This document shows, piece by piece, positions 1-10,442 of a stretch of DNA of 64,000 nt. A program made the position numbers and the translations under genes. Within the stretch, counting starts at the first letter, position 1, and every line of letters starts with the position of its first letter. This DNA is from Excoecaria cochinchinensis (lineage: Eukaryota > Streptophyta > Magnoliopsida > Malpighiales > Euphorbiaceae), in assembly GCA_947683425.1 (NCBI GenBank), contig CANTUQ010000031.1, positions 6,707,001 through 6,771,000 on the forward strand, read 5' to 3'. The notes below the pieces were generated by a model, which was given only the letters and a program-made list of their open reading frames with translations, was not told the DNA's origin and searched no databases.

Positions 1-132
1 AGTTATGAAATTTCGTCGCTAAGTATTACTGACGGTAATACAAATAGCATCAGTAAATATTATATTTACCGACGAAACAAAGTATTCCGTCGGTATATGT
101 AATATTTATCGACGATAATTGAGATACCGCTG
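1..132. mobile_element. CACTA (En/Spm) subterminal repeat fragment
   Basis: AT-rich sequence carrying short direct and inverted copies of a CCGACGA/CCGTCGG motif (near 79, 97 and 112). This is the usual look of subterminal repeats in plant CACTA elements, where transposase binds. The stretch is interrupted at 132/133 by LTR V1 and resumes at 35491. The link to a CACTA element is supported by a Transposase_24-like relic at 48180-49130 in the same outermost layer. The CACTA terminal inverted repeat itself is not in the window. The class assignment is an inference from motif style. Confidence 0.5.
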
Positions 133-1604
133 TGTAGACACCGGATCCTGAGTTAGCCTAGATCAGAGTTACCCAATGATGCTTAGATGCCTGTTCACAG
201 GTAAAAAGGTTGAAAGTGATAATTTGCTTATCAAATTTGCATTTTAGAATAAAAAATATAAAATGAATTAAAAATTAAATTTCAAAAATGGAGTTTGAAA
301 ATTATAGTGTTTTTAGTTATATTTAAAAATTTTTTAAAAAAATAAAAATAAAAATTCGACCGCGTCGGCGCACTGCGGCAGCATGCAGGTGCGCGGGGCA
401 CCAGCGCACGGCACCTGCACGGAGTGTCGCTCGCTCGCGGGCATCGCTCCGCATGCTGGGCGAGCACACGGGCATCGACTGGCGTCGGTCGCCCCCCAAC
501 CTACCGAAACGTGATTTTCTCCCTTTTTTCTGATTTTTCTTTATTTTTTTTGGCTTTTCACCATATTTTTTGGGATTTTTAGTGTTAATTCCCTTTTTTG
601 AACCCAAATTAAGGGAATTACAATAAAAATTCAATTTTCTTTCTTAATTAATGATTTTTTCCATTTTTATTCATTTAAATAGAAAATTTAGAAAGAAGAA
701 AGGGGAATTCTCTTTTGATCAAAAAATCTTCATTTTTCTTTTCTTTTTCTTCTCCAAGAATTCTGTAACACCCCGATTTGACCCTATAAGTTTTGGCAAA
801 ATTTTGTTAGATTAAGTTAAGTTTAGCGGGGAATAAGATGGGTGAGTGGCTTAGTGTGGGTTTTGTCGCGAGCGCGACAGAATGCTTCATGGGAAGCCTA
901 TTTGAGTTGGAATATTTGATTGTATCGGACACATGGTGGCATAGGAGTTTGACAAGTGGCATTGTAGGGTTTGGACACATGGCATGAGTTAAGTTTATTT
1001 TATGTAAATAAATGCATTTATTGAGGTAAGTGGACATTAAAGGAAGTGGTTTGGCATTTATTGTGGGAAATTGGCTTTAGAGAGGGTTTGACCGACCACT
1101 CTTTTCCTTAATCTCCTTTTCAATTTCTGCTTTTGGCTTTTTATTCTTCATTTTGTTTCTTTGTTCTTGGACTTTGCCGTGCTCCCTCTCTTGTTCCTTC
1201 TTTTGTTTCTTTTCTTCTTCTTTTAGTTTGCTCTTCAAGTGAGTTACTTGGGTTAGTTGAAGAGAGTGTGTTAAAGGTAAGTCGGATTTGTTCTCCGATC
1301 TGACCTCCTTTTTCTTTCTATTTTTGATTTAAAGTGAGAAGAGGTTTAACTAAAGTGTTTTCTATGTGATTTGTTGAAGCTGTGGACAAGAAATTGGAAA
1401 AAGGGAAAGAGAAGATCGAAAACGAGTAGAGAACAAAGATTGAGCTTCCTAGAAGTTGGGATCGAGTGTGATTTTATAATTTCTGCACGTGTTCTAGAGT
1501 TATATGCTTGAATAGAGTATACATGTTTGGATTTCATTTTGATTGTTTGCGGTGTTTTTGTGACATAGGTGTATATATATTTATGATATATGTGTGTATA
1601 TATG

Positions 1605-3364
1605 TGTGACGTACGGCGAATCCCCGCGGCTGCCCGTGCGACCGCCCGCTTGAGGGCGATCGGGGCATTTGTGGGTCCGTTGGAAACTTGCAATGAATTT
1701 CGAGTGCGTCTATTTTGGGTAACAAGGAGGTTTCATGGAGTTGCCACCCAATAGAATATTGGGAAAGTTTCTCTCACCTAGGAGAGCCTAAGACTGCGCT
1801 TAATATCCATTTTGGGCCAACCAAAGGGTTCTTGGAGGGTAAACCTCTCGCCCTAAGGAGCCTAGGATTAACGTCAAAGTCTCGTGAAACAAGAGGTGTC
1901 TTGGAGGTCATAGTTCCAATGAGTGATCGGATAGACCTCTCACCTCTTTGAGCCCAAAGACCAGAGCCGGGTTCGGGACTTCTCATCTATTTCTACCTTG
2001 ATTATTTTATGATCAAATTTTAATTTTCATTAATTCGCTCTCTCTCCACATGATGCAATTGAATCAAAGCGCATTTATTCACATTTGGAAAGCGGTAAAT
2101 GAACAAGTTAAATAATGAAAGAGATAAATTACAATAACACAAGGAGCAGAATATAACTCCCTTTTATAAAAAATGCGATACATACATGAATCGGGGCATT
2201 GCTTAGTTTGAGGACTTTGGTCCTCGCATGCATCATTATTTAAATGGATATTTTTATTGTGATGATTTTATTGGATAAAGAATAGGACATTGGGTCCTTG
2301 ATTTTATGAAGAATTCAGTTTATTAAATATAAAACGTTTGGTTGATTTTACATTAGCGAGAAATACAACAATTTTGTCATATACAGGAGTAACAATAAAT
2401 AGATACATGAAATATAAAAAATAGGAAGATAGGAAACTAAACCAGACGAACTTTCCAAATACGTGAGAACTCCCTCAAGCTCTACCTAGTCCAAGAAACA
2501 GAAGCATATTTCTCACAAAACAAGCCAAAGGGATGTTAAAATACGGAAGAAAAGTTAAAAATAAACATCAAAATTTGAGAGAACAAAGAGGAAAAAAGAA
2601 AAAAAGGTTAAAAAATATGGGACAGAACCCACCGACGGGCTATGCTGAATGACCGACGGGCGTCGGTTAAGGAAACCAATACAGCCCGTCGCTTACTCGA
2701 AGGGAGCCGTTTATGGGGGTGATCGATGGGTTATGCTTAAAGGCGACCGACGGGCGTCGGTCACAACAGATGACCCGTCGGTCACCTCTGTCCCAGAAAA
2801 TAGAAACTTTTCAAAAATAAAAAAAACCAAATTTTATACAAATTCAAGAAGAGTAGCAGCAAGAAATGAAAATAAGGACAAAACAAATGTAATATCGAAA
2901 ATGAAAGTAAAAGAAAGGACAGAAAAGGGTCTGGAATATTTACCCTTAGAACAACCCTTTTGGTTGGATTCCTTGTTGTTGTATGGCTTCCCGCACGCTC
3001 CACTAACAAGATAAAAATCAAGAATGAGGAAAATAGGTTGTTTCCTTCTTGATTTTTCTAAAAAATGAATTTTTGGAATCAAAACCTTAGGAAAACCAAT
3101 TCTAACACAAGGATTCATCGGTCCTGCCACCTGTCCGATGGGCTAGCCTCCGACCGACGGGCTGGCCATCTGTCGAGGAAAACATACCTTTTTGGACTTT
3201 AAAACTCCCCGTTTTTCCCCCTTCTGCCTATGAAAGGTAAAAAGACTCATTTCTCGTGGAACATGGGACTAAAGCCTCTGAATCTAAATCGTTGTACAGG
3301 CTCGGATGCCGATTTCATTATAGGGTACCTCTGATCCGGACCGCTCCATGACACGGTGCTTACA
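1605..3364 (-). repeat. Y 3' LTR (1760 bp)
   Basis: Homologous to 22915-25014 along its length except for a missing block of about 340 bp near 3100, which corresponds to about 24412-24752. The missing block includes the TATA box and the promoter-proximal CCGACGGG palindromes of the other LTR. Two perfect CCGACGGGCGTCGG palindromes remain at 2653-2666 and 2747-2760. LTRs are identical at insertion, so the deletion arose after insertion or during the last reverse transcription. Confidence 0.9.
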
Positions 3365-3385
3365 GTTGCCCCCAGTTTTGGGGAA
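3365..3385 (-). other. Y polypurine tract
   Basis: On the minus strand, the bases just before the 3' LTR read as a G-rich run (AAAACTGGGGGCAAC) directly abutting TGTAAGC. This is the expected site and composition of a polypurine tract that primes plus-strand synthesis. Confidence 0.65.
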
Positions 3386-3539
3386 ACTAGTGCACGAGCG
3401 CCTAGACGAGCCAAAACTCAGAGAAAGGACAGAAAGGAAAAAAGCGTACCTTTGGCGGTTCTTACCTTCCGTGCCTTTTACCTGGTAGACCTCATCTCAG
3501 TCTATTCGGCGGGTGAAGATATCCCTATCGGTCTCGTCT

Positions 3540-4080
3540 CGACCTGTAGGTGTTGGTGAGATGTAGCATTCTATAGCCACGACCTCGATGTGAGGAGCAG
3601 TGCTTCTCTAACCGCAGCTTCCACTTCTGCTGGCCTCGTCTCGGTTTGCGCAGTATTGAGGAGATGTAGTACCTTCTGACTACAAACTCGATGTGAAGAG
3701 CAGTGTTTTTCTAACTGCAGCTTCGATTGGTGAGAAGCGGTGTTTTCTAACCACAGTCTCGAGGTGAGGAGCAGTGTTCTCTAACTGCAACTCCGATTGT
3801 GAAGTTCCCCTGCTAACCCCCATCCGATCTGCAAGGTGCGTAGCACTCTCTGACTACTGCGTGAACTGTGAGATGTAGCACTCTCTACCTACAATCTCGG
3901 TGTGAAGAGCAGTGTTTCTCTAACTGCAACTTCGATTGTGAAGTTCCCCCTGCTAACCCCCATCCGATCTGCAAGGTGCGTAGCACTCTCTGACTACTGC
4001 GTGAACCGTGGGACAAGGTACTCTCTGACCGTAATCTTGATTCTGTGGAGGAGGAGACCTCGCTGGGTTCCCTTCTCCAA
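3540..4080 (-). repeat. Degenerate tandem repeats near the 3' end of Y
   Basis: Several imperfect copies of a unit containing GAGATGTAGCA...TCTCTAAC...CTCGATGTGA. The clearest pair starts near 3792 and 3933 and shares about 75 bases almost perfectly, with a period near 140 bp. The block lies between the extra sense ORF and the polypurine tract. Ogre and Tat elements often carry tandem repeats in this 3' untranslated area. No coding signal is evident. From 4080 to 4620 I see nothing further beyond AT-rich sequence. Confidence 0.65.
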
Positions 4081-4622
4081 GAAGACATGAATCTTAGGCG
4101 CCCATGTTTGGGCTTTTGATCGATACTTGTGTTCGGATCAATGTTTCTCTGTACCTGTGTGATAAAAGGTTTTGTTAATTCATGTTTGAGTTATTATCTT
4201 TTAACATGTCTATGAATGGCATGGTTTTGTTTTATTTACCACTTCACGTTTCAGTTGTATTCTTTTTTCGTTTTATTAAGTTGTCGTTTTTCCAATCTCG
4301 GTTATCTTTTGTTATTATTCTCCCTTTCGTTTGTTATGTCTTCATTATTTTTGAATATAAGCAAATGTGAAAACATACACTTATCTGTAATATGAATGAA
4401 TCATAAATAACTGAATGAATGAATAAATGTATAAAACTAAAGAGAAAAGTTTTCCACTAGAAATATCCACTTTTGTACAATGTATATACAGAGTGAAAAT
4501 GTACAAAAATACAAAAAATGACTCCCTGAACATCAGAGGGGCGCGTAGTAAGAGGGCTCCTCGTCGGGGTCCTCATCATCTGATATATGCACTATCCCTG
4601 GCTGAGGTGGAGGTGAAGCTGG

Positions 4623-6476
4623 TTATGTCGGACGTGGAGGCTGAGCCGTGGAGGGTCCTGCCCCAACATCACGGGTCTGTCTAAACCTGATCTGAGCATA
4701 GCCATCCAAGAAGGGCAGGGTGCAAGTCCTCATGAACTCTAAAGTCTCTGAGACTGTGCCTCCTAACTTCTTGAAGGCCTGGCTCATCTGAGTAGTTTGC
4801 TCACTGGCGGTCCTCCTCAACTGATCTAGGTGCTGCTCTATCTGCTCCCTAAACTCCCTCATGGTCTGGGACAAGGGAGGAAGGATCCCCTCTATCGCCT
4901 GGACCCGGGATCTCAGGGAGTCGAGTGACTCATCGATCATCTGTAAAGTCATATCAACTCTCTGAGACACCTGGTCCTAGGATGTCCTCAGATCATGAGA
5001 GAGCTGTTGTCTAAGCTCCCTCTGGCCCTGGGCAATCTGCTCTACTAGCCTCGCCTGCTCGTCCCTGAAGGTCTCCACGACCTGAGCCTGCTCTCGTACT
5101 GTGTGCTCAATAAAGCCGGCCTGCTCCTGGGCCAACCGCTCTATCATCCGGGACTGCTCTTGAATAGCAGCCTGCTGACGGTCTAACCTCTCCTGTAAAG
5201 CTCTATCTCTCTCATCCTGTCATCGCTCGAAGGCTGCAAACATAGTAGTGAGGAGCTGGGAGAAATCAGGCTGTGCTGGCTGCTGCTGTGCTGGCTCTGG
5301 CATTGGGGCCGTGGAGGAAGATGCCCCCGGGTCGCCCCGGAAGTATGGGTGATACCTCTCGAGGGGCCTGAAGGTAGACCTCTGCACCCTGGTGCTCGGT
5401 GACAGAGCAGGAGTCGACACCCTGGATGCCGGTGAAGAACCGAATAGCTCGTCCATGGTGAACTCCACGTTGAAACCCAATGGAGTCTGGGGTGGCTCCT
5501 GCTCGGGCTGCGGCTGCGGCTGAGGAGGCTGAGGGGGATGCTGCTCTGGCTCTGGCTGAGGAGGTTGCTGCTCTGGCTGCTCTGGGTCTGGACCCAAGGG
5601 TGGAAGGGAGAAGACCCTCCTGGTCTCGTGGATAGATAGCAACCTGAAGGCCTCCGCCTGCCCTGACAGCTGTGAAATCATCCCCATCTGAACTGCTGCA
5701 GAGGCATCCACATGTATCCCCTCATCCATGGGTCCTCTCAGCCTATCCGGGGCGACTCCTAACCCCAAAAGCAAACGAGTGATGACTCCCCCTACTATCA
5801 CCACAGGCGTCAGTCCTCTGCCAACTCTGATCAGGTTAGCCAAGATCTCATGGCTAACGTTGAGGCGCTGGCCTGCCACCATAGCCCAGAGGCTCCAGAT
5901 CTCGGCCGCGTTAAGCAACCTTGGATTACCAGCTTGACCGAGGTACGAGCTGGATAGCACTCTGTGCAGGTACCGGAGTGCCTAAGACACCAGTATGGTG
6001 CTCTTCGCTGTATTGTGGTCATACAGTACTCCTGGTAAGGCAATGGCCGCCCAGTGGGCGCGTCTCACCGCTCGCTATGGGATCTCAACCCCCTCTTCTT
6101 TGGGAAGCCCCATGGCCTCTGCGAATCTCTGCCTGGTGATGCTGAAATGCTGGCCATCGAACCAGAACTGTACCACCCCCGGCTCTGTATCTAATCTCTA
6201 AAAACTGTCGTATCGCAGGGTGGCTAGCACCTGTCGGGCAGCCTCAAGGAAGGTCTGGAAAGCAGGCTCGAGGAACTCGGTCCATCCGGTGCCCTCGATA
6301 AGCATGTCGACCTCCGGGGCCATCCCTAGGGCCTCTAGGAACGGTCGAGACATAAAGCGGCTAGCCCGAATCTCCACCTAAGCCAGCGCTCTGTATCTCT
6401 GGGCTGACTCGCCGTCCATCCAACCTGGAACCTCGACCTCGGGCTGGACCTGTGGTGCTCTGCGTCTAGAAGGCAT
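4623..6476 (-). pseudogene. Extra sense ORF of Y, Athila ORF1/plant transposon protein-like
   Basis: One reading frame runs about 618 codons from ATG 6476-6474 to 4623. It is interrupted only by in-frame stops at 6378, 6198, 6075, 5982, 5220 and 4977; five are TAG and one is TGA. The N-terminal half has a FDGQHFSITRQRFAEAMGLP stretch, and further on a hydrophobic block around VVIVGGVITRLLLG. Both recall the Athila ORF1-like or putative plant transposon protein families found in Tat and Athila elements. The middle is Pro/Gln-rich, and the C-terminal third is a long heptad-like coiled coil rich in E, Q and R. The start is set by a splice acceptor (ttttgcag) ending one base before the ATG. Function is unknown. 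It lies between integrase and the 3' LTR. Confidence 0.7.
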
Positions 6477-6477
6477 C

Positions 6478-7217
6478 CTGCAAAAGGAATGTTAGATAAT
6501 GAAAATTTGACGAAACAAGCATTATTAAGCTCGTTTTCAAAGTTAAAGCCCATTGAGGCCTCACCCGGGCAATAGCGGCCCGATTACGAGGTGAAACAAA
6601 GTAGATAAAAAAATGGGCAACATCCCGTGAAGTGATGTTGCTCAGCATGCTTCGCACATATCTAAAGCAGAAAAACATGCAATTGGCATAGGAAGAATTA
6701 AAGATTAGTAACAATTGGCAGCACCCCGACAAGGATGTGCCCCACTTTGGCGTAGAAAAAGATATTTTGAAATCGAATGAAAGTGGCCTTTTTAGGCCCC
6801 AAGACATGCATTATACATAAAAATATTCAATTTTAGAATAAAAAATGAAAATTTGGGCAGCACCCCGGCAAGGGTGTGCCCAACCTCTTGCATAAAAAGG
6901 CATCAAAACAGGCCTCAGGCCTCAACAACAATATACATAAAAAATGGGACGCACCCCGGCAAGGGTGTGCCCCCAACAACACAATTTACGCGCTAGAAAG
7001 TTTATTTCCAAAACGACAAAGGTATAGAAAAGTCCTATTTCTATATGATCATGCAAAGCCTCAGATTAATTGCACCAAAAAATTATTAAAGAAACAGACA
7101 ACATTCTCCCTAAATATTTAAGGCATCTAAAGTATCCTAGCAATTTTTAAGGCTAAAAGAAGAAGAAATAAAGAAGAAATAAATTAAATTAAAAGGTAAA
7201 GTAGTTATTTTACTTAC
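6478..7217 (-). other. Predicted 740-nt leader intron of the Y sense ORF
   Basis: On the minus strand a donor CAA/GTAAGTA lies at 7218/7217. A pyrimidine-rich acceptor CCTTTTGCAG ends at 6478, one base before the ATG of the sense ORF. A TATA-like GATATAAGG is at 7409-7401, so the predicted first exon is about 150 nt. The splice sites were called from sequence only. Confidence 0.6.
6719..6975 (-). repeat. Three intronic GCACCCCGGCAAGG repeats
   Basis: Three copies of a roughly 22-base core (GCACCCC, then GACAAGG or GGCAAGG, then GTGCCC) begin near 6720, 6859 and 6953, separated by about 140 and 94 bases. Each core is an imperfect inverted repeat (GCACCC...GGGTGC), so the transcript could fold into a small hairpin. 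They lie inside the predicted leader intron. Purpose unknown. Confidence 0.65.
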
Positions 7218-7395
7218 TTGCAGTCGCGAAAAGTGTAGAAAAACTGAAGAAAAATGAGCGTCCGAGCGTCTGGTGAGTGAAGAACGCGAAAAGATAAAGA
7301 AATTGCAAGAAAAAAGGAGAAAATGCAAAAAAAGCGCAAGAAAACTGTTTTGAGAGGGAAAGTGAAAGTGACAGCAGCCCCTGGTCTGTCTGTCA

Positions 7396-7615
7396 CTCGC
7401 CCTTATATCGAGTTTCGTGACCGACGGGTTGGGCATCGCTAGGAGCGACCGATGGGCTGCCCGTCTGTCGTTCCCCATTCCCCTATTAATGCGCATTTAA
7501 TGCTCGTGATTAATGCTATGCTGACGTATGCATCTGCCAGGTGGATTTTTACCGACGGGTAGGCCGTCTCTTTTGAGAGATGGGTAGGCCGTCGGTGGCT
7601 CTTCTCTATAAATTT
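7396..7615. promoter_or_regulatory. Divergent promoter inside Y with LTR-type CCGACGGG motifs
   Basis: A minus-strand TATA-like GATATAAGG is at 7401-7409 and a plus-strand TATA box (CTATAAATT) at 7606-7614. Between them lie CCGACGGG (7421-7428), a diverged copy near 7448, another CCGACGGG at 7552-7559 and CCGTCGG at 7589-7595. The same CCGACGGG/CCGTCGG palindromes flank the TATA box in the 5' LTR of Y (24580-24780). The two TATA boxes face the sense ORF and the antisense ORF respectively. Promoter function is inferred. Confidence 0.6.
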
Positions 7616-7684
7616 CTCTAAAAAATTTTGCTTTTTTGTGTCTCTTCATTTTCCCAACATCTTGAGCCCCTCATTATTCTCAAA

Positions 7685-8989
7685 ATGTCTTCCTCTCTTT
7701 TCCAAAGAATGCATCTCATCCTAGATGACAAGCACACTTAGGAAAAAGGCACCCTTTCCTCTCTGTCTGGGCTAAAATATCTGCGCCGGGTCAAAGTTGA
7801 TCAGTACCTTCTTCTGGCGGCGACTCGCTTCTGGAACCCCCCGTTTCACGTCTTCCGGTTCACTTACCATGAGTTGTGCCCCCTGCCTGAGGAGTTAGCT
7901 ACCATTCTTGGAGCCTGGTACCCCCCTAACGTTCTACCTTGCATCCCCCGTTGCGGTCTACTCCAGACTCGGGATATAGCTATGGCTCTCGGCATACCCC
8001 CTTCTGAGGCCATCCGGCTGGTTTCTCCGGGTTCTTCCTTTACTTTGGAGTTACTGATCGAGGCTCTAGATCGGTTCACTGGTGTCCCTGCATACCGGGT
8101 AAGAATCATATTTCTGTTTTGCATGACGAACTTTCTCACTGTTGTTCCAGGGGGTTTGACGGGCAACCCTCGCCTGTTCGGGATTCTGAATGACTTTCAT
8201 CTGGGATCATCACCCTTCCCACTCATTTTAGCTGAAACCATTCTGGGCTTGGACTCAGTGAGCTCTGGATCCACCACTACTTTCTCCGGTAGCCCCTTAT
8301 TGCTCCAGGTACGTCATTATTTCAAAGTTAATGCGTCCCTTATGGATTTTCACACTAGCTTTTCTTAGCGAGAGGTGCGTCATTTCGGATTTTCACACAA
8401 CCCTTTGCCTTAATTTTGCCTGAAGTAAACCCTACTTACTCCAGCGGATTTTTTTTTTTTTTAGATCTGGCTGCAAGAGAAACTAAGGATGCTGTCTGAG
8501 CCACCTCCTCAGGTCATTCCACAGTACTCGCTGAGCCATTTCCTTCCGTGTCGACGATTGTATGAGTGTGCCACTGCTGGTGAAGGCATTACCAGATTTG
8601 GCGAACTGTTAGATAACGACATCAGTTTCACGTCTTCTTGGCTCCCACTGTCTCATGTGGTCATTGATGGGCCATCGGGGTATATTCCCCTCTGTGGGCT
8701 TCATCAAGCCACCTTCTGCATCACTTCTCGATGTGCGCGTCAGCTCGGGATGATCTAAGATGTGGTGAGGGTTCCCTTATCTTTTCGAGGAGGAGCTCTT
8801 TCGGTTGCCTTCGCCTCAAGGTATCATGAGCTGTGGAGGAAACTACCAGTGAAGACTGTTATTCTGAGGTTTGGCGATTATTCCGTGGCTTCAACTAGCG
8901 AGTACAAGAAATGGGTCCTTAGTCCAGCACCTGACAATAGGACACGAGGGCTCAGGCATCTGGTTGGCCAGAGCAGTGGCAGGACTTAG
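7685..8989 (+). pseudogene. Antisense plant-mobile-domain-like ORF of Y (two exons)
   Basis: Exon 1 runs from ATG 7685 to 8308. The intron (8309-8464) starts CAG/GTACGT and ends in a long T tract plus TAG. Exon 2 runs 8465-8989 in the same phase. Conceptual length is about 383 codons with two in-frame stops (TAG 7739-7741, TAA 8756-8758) and no frameshift. Features are a CPLPEELATILGAWY stretch, IWLQEKL at the start of exon 2, and RQLG just before the second stop. These match my recollection of plant mobile domain (aminotransferase-like) proteins, which occur as antisense ORFs in Tat-lineage retrotransposons. It has its own TATA box 78 bp upstream of the ATG. It is antisense to the rest of Y. 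No biochemical function is established that I can name. Confidence 0.68.
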
Positions 8990-9378
8990 CTTAGCTTACA
9001 TATGTATTTCTTTTTGGTGTTACATTTCTTTTTAACGCAGAACTAGAAAATGACGAAAATGAAAAGAATAATATTTGCTCTATTTCACGAAATTGTGTAC
9101 ATTTCCATGTAATTTCAGCATACATGATCAGTTTTGACATCGACTTGACCGTGTACGCCCTATTAATACATGAAACCAAATTTTAACAGTATCAACTCCT
9201 ATTACCAATCGGCCCTCTCGGGTTTTCACGATTGGACATTTTCTCTCGTGCCTCTTATTTTTGCACAGGATGCCTTTTTTCGGTTTTCACCCTGTCGAGG
9301 CGCCGAATTTTAGTACGGCCGCCTTTTTTTTGGTTTTCAACCTGCAGGGCATTTATTCTCTTCTATTTATTTTGGTCT
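8990..9378. other. Spacer between the antisense ORF and integrase
   Basis: The 3' flank of the antisense ORF faces the integrase stop codon tail-to-tail. It contains AT-rich sequence and two short direct repeats with CGGTTTTCA-type cores near 9214-9345. I see no coding signal. Confidence 0.5.
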
Positions 9379-10442
9379 TTAGCCATGGAACCTTTTGAGT
9401 CTGTTGACATTGATCGGTTCTTTGAATTCATTTCCATCGCTATCCGACCAAATTGCAGCTCCTTTGGACAACAGCTTTTTAAGTATATACGGCCCCTCCC
9501 AGGTTGGTCTGACTTTTCCTCTGATATCCGGTATACCTGGTCTCATCTACTTGAACACTAAGTCCCCTTCCTTCAGTGGATGCTTTCTCACCTTCTTCCC
9601 GAATGTCCTGGCTAACCTCTTCTGGTAGATCTGATTGTGATAATAAGCCTTCAGCCTACTCTCATCCAGTAAGTTTAAGTGCTGTAGCCTCTATCGTGCC
9701 CATTCAGCCTCCGAAATTTGGTCTTCCATAATCACCCTCAACAATCGGAGCTCTATCTCGACTGGCAACACTGCCTCCATCCCGTATACTAGAGAATATG
9801 GCGTAGCACCCGTAGATGTCCTTACAGTTGTCCTGTATCCCCACAGCGCGAAGGGTAGCTTCTCTGCCCAGTCTTTGTAAGTTTGGACCATCTTGGATAG
9901 GATCCTCTTCACATTTTTATTGGCGGCCTCTACTGCCCCGTTAGCTTGTGGTCGGTAGGGAGAGGATCTATGGTGCTTGATACCATACTTCTCAAGGAGC
10001 TTCCTGGTTTCCCCCATGAACTGTACCCCATTGTCAGACACTATGTGGTGAGGGAGGCCATATCTATAGATCAGATTTCTCTCTATGAACTTGGCCATAT
10101 CCCTTGCGTCAATCTTTTTGAATGATTCTGCCTCTACCCATTTGGTAAAATAGTCAATTGCGACTATGATGTATCGTGTCCATTAGATGCCGTAGGGCGA
10201 ATCTCTCCAATGATATCTATGCCCCAAGCAGCGAAAGGCCAAGGCGATGTCAGGTTGTGTAGCTCTGATACTAGAAGATGTCTCAAATCTGCGTACTGTT
10301 GGCATAACTGGCATTGCTTGACATATTTTGAGTAGTCATTGTCCATCGTAAGCCAATAGAAGCCTTGCCTCATGATCTTCTTTGCGAAAGTTAAACCGTT
10401 CATGTGAGCCCCACAGACGCCTGTATGAGTCTCCTCCATTAC
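9379..10442 (-). pseudogene. Y integrase: zinc-finger remainder, catalytic core and C-terminal domain
   Basis: On the minus strand this encodes most of a Ty3/gypsy integrase, the enzyme that joins element cDNA to chromosomal DNA. The zinc-binding part shows H-x3-H-like residues (ETHTGVCGAHMNG) and a CQLC pair. The core has WGIDIIGE (first Asp), VSDNG.QF (second Asp) and the ANGAVEAANK region with the catalytic Glu. The C-terminal part has a GPY-type module (WEGPYIL), ending at the stop 9379-9381. A one-base deletion near 10170 shifts frame between the first Asp and the rest of the core. In-frame TAG stops lie at 9691 and 9547. Z inserted at 10442, cutting the protein just before the zinc-binding His pair. 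It cannot make integrase. Confidence 0.9.

Noticed and set aside
3356..4090. Short open frames on both strands near the Y 3' end
   Set aside because: They fall in the tandem repeats and polypurine region and mirror repeat periodicity, not coding.
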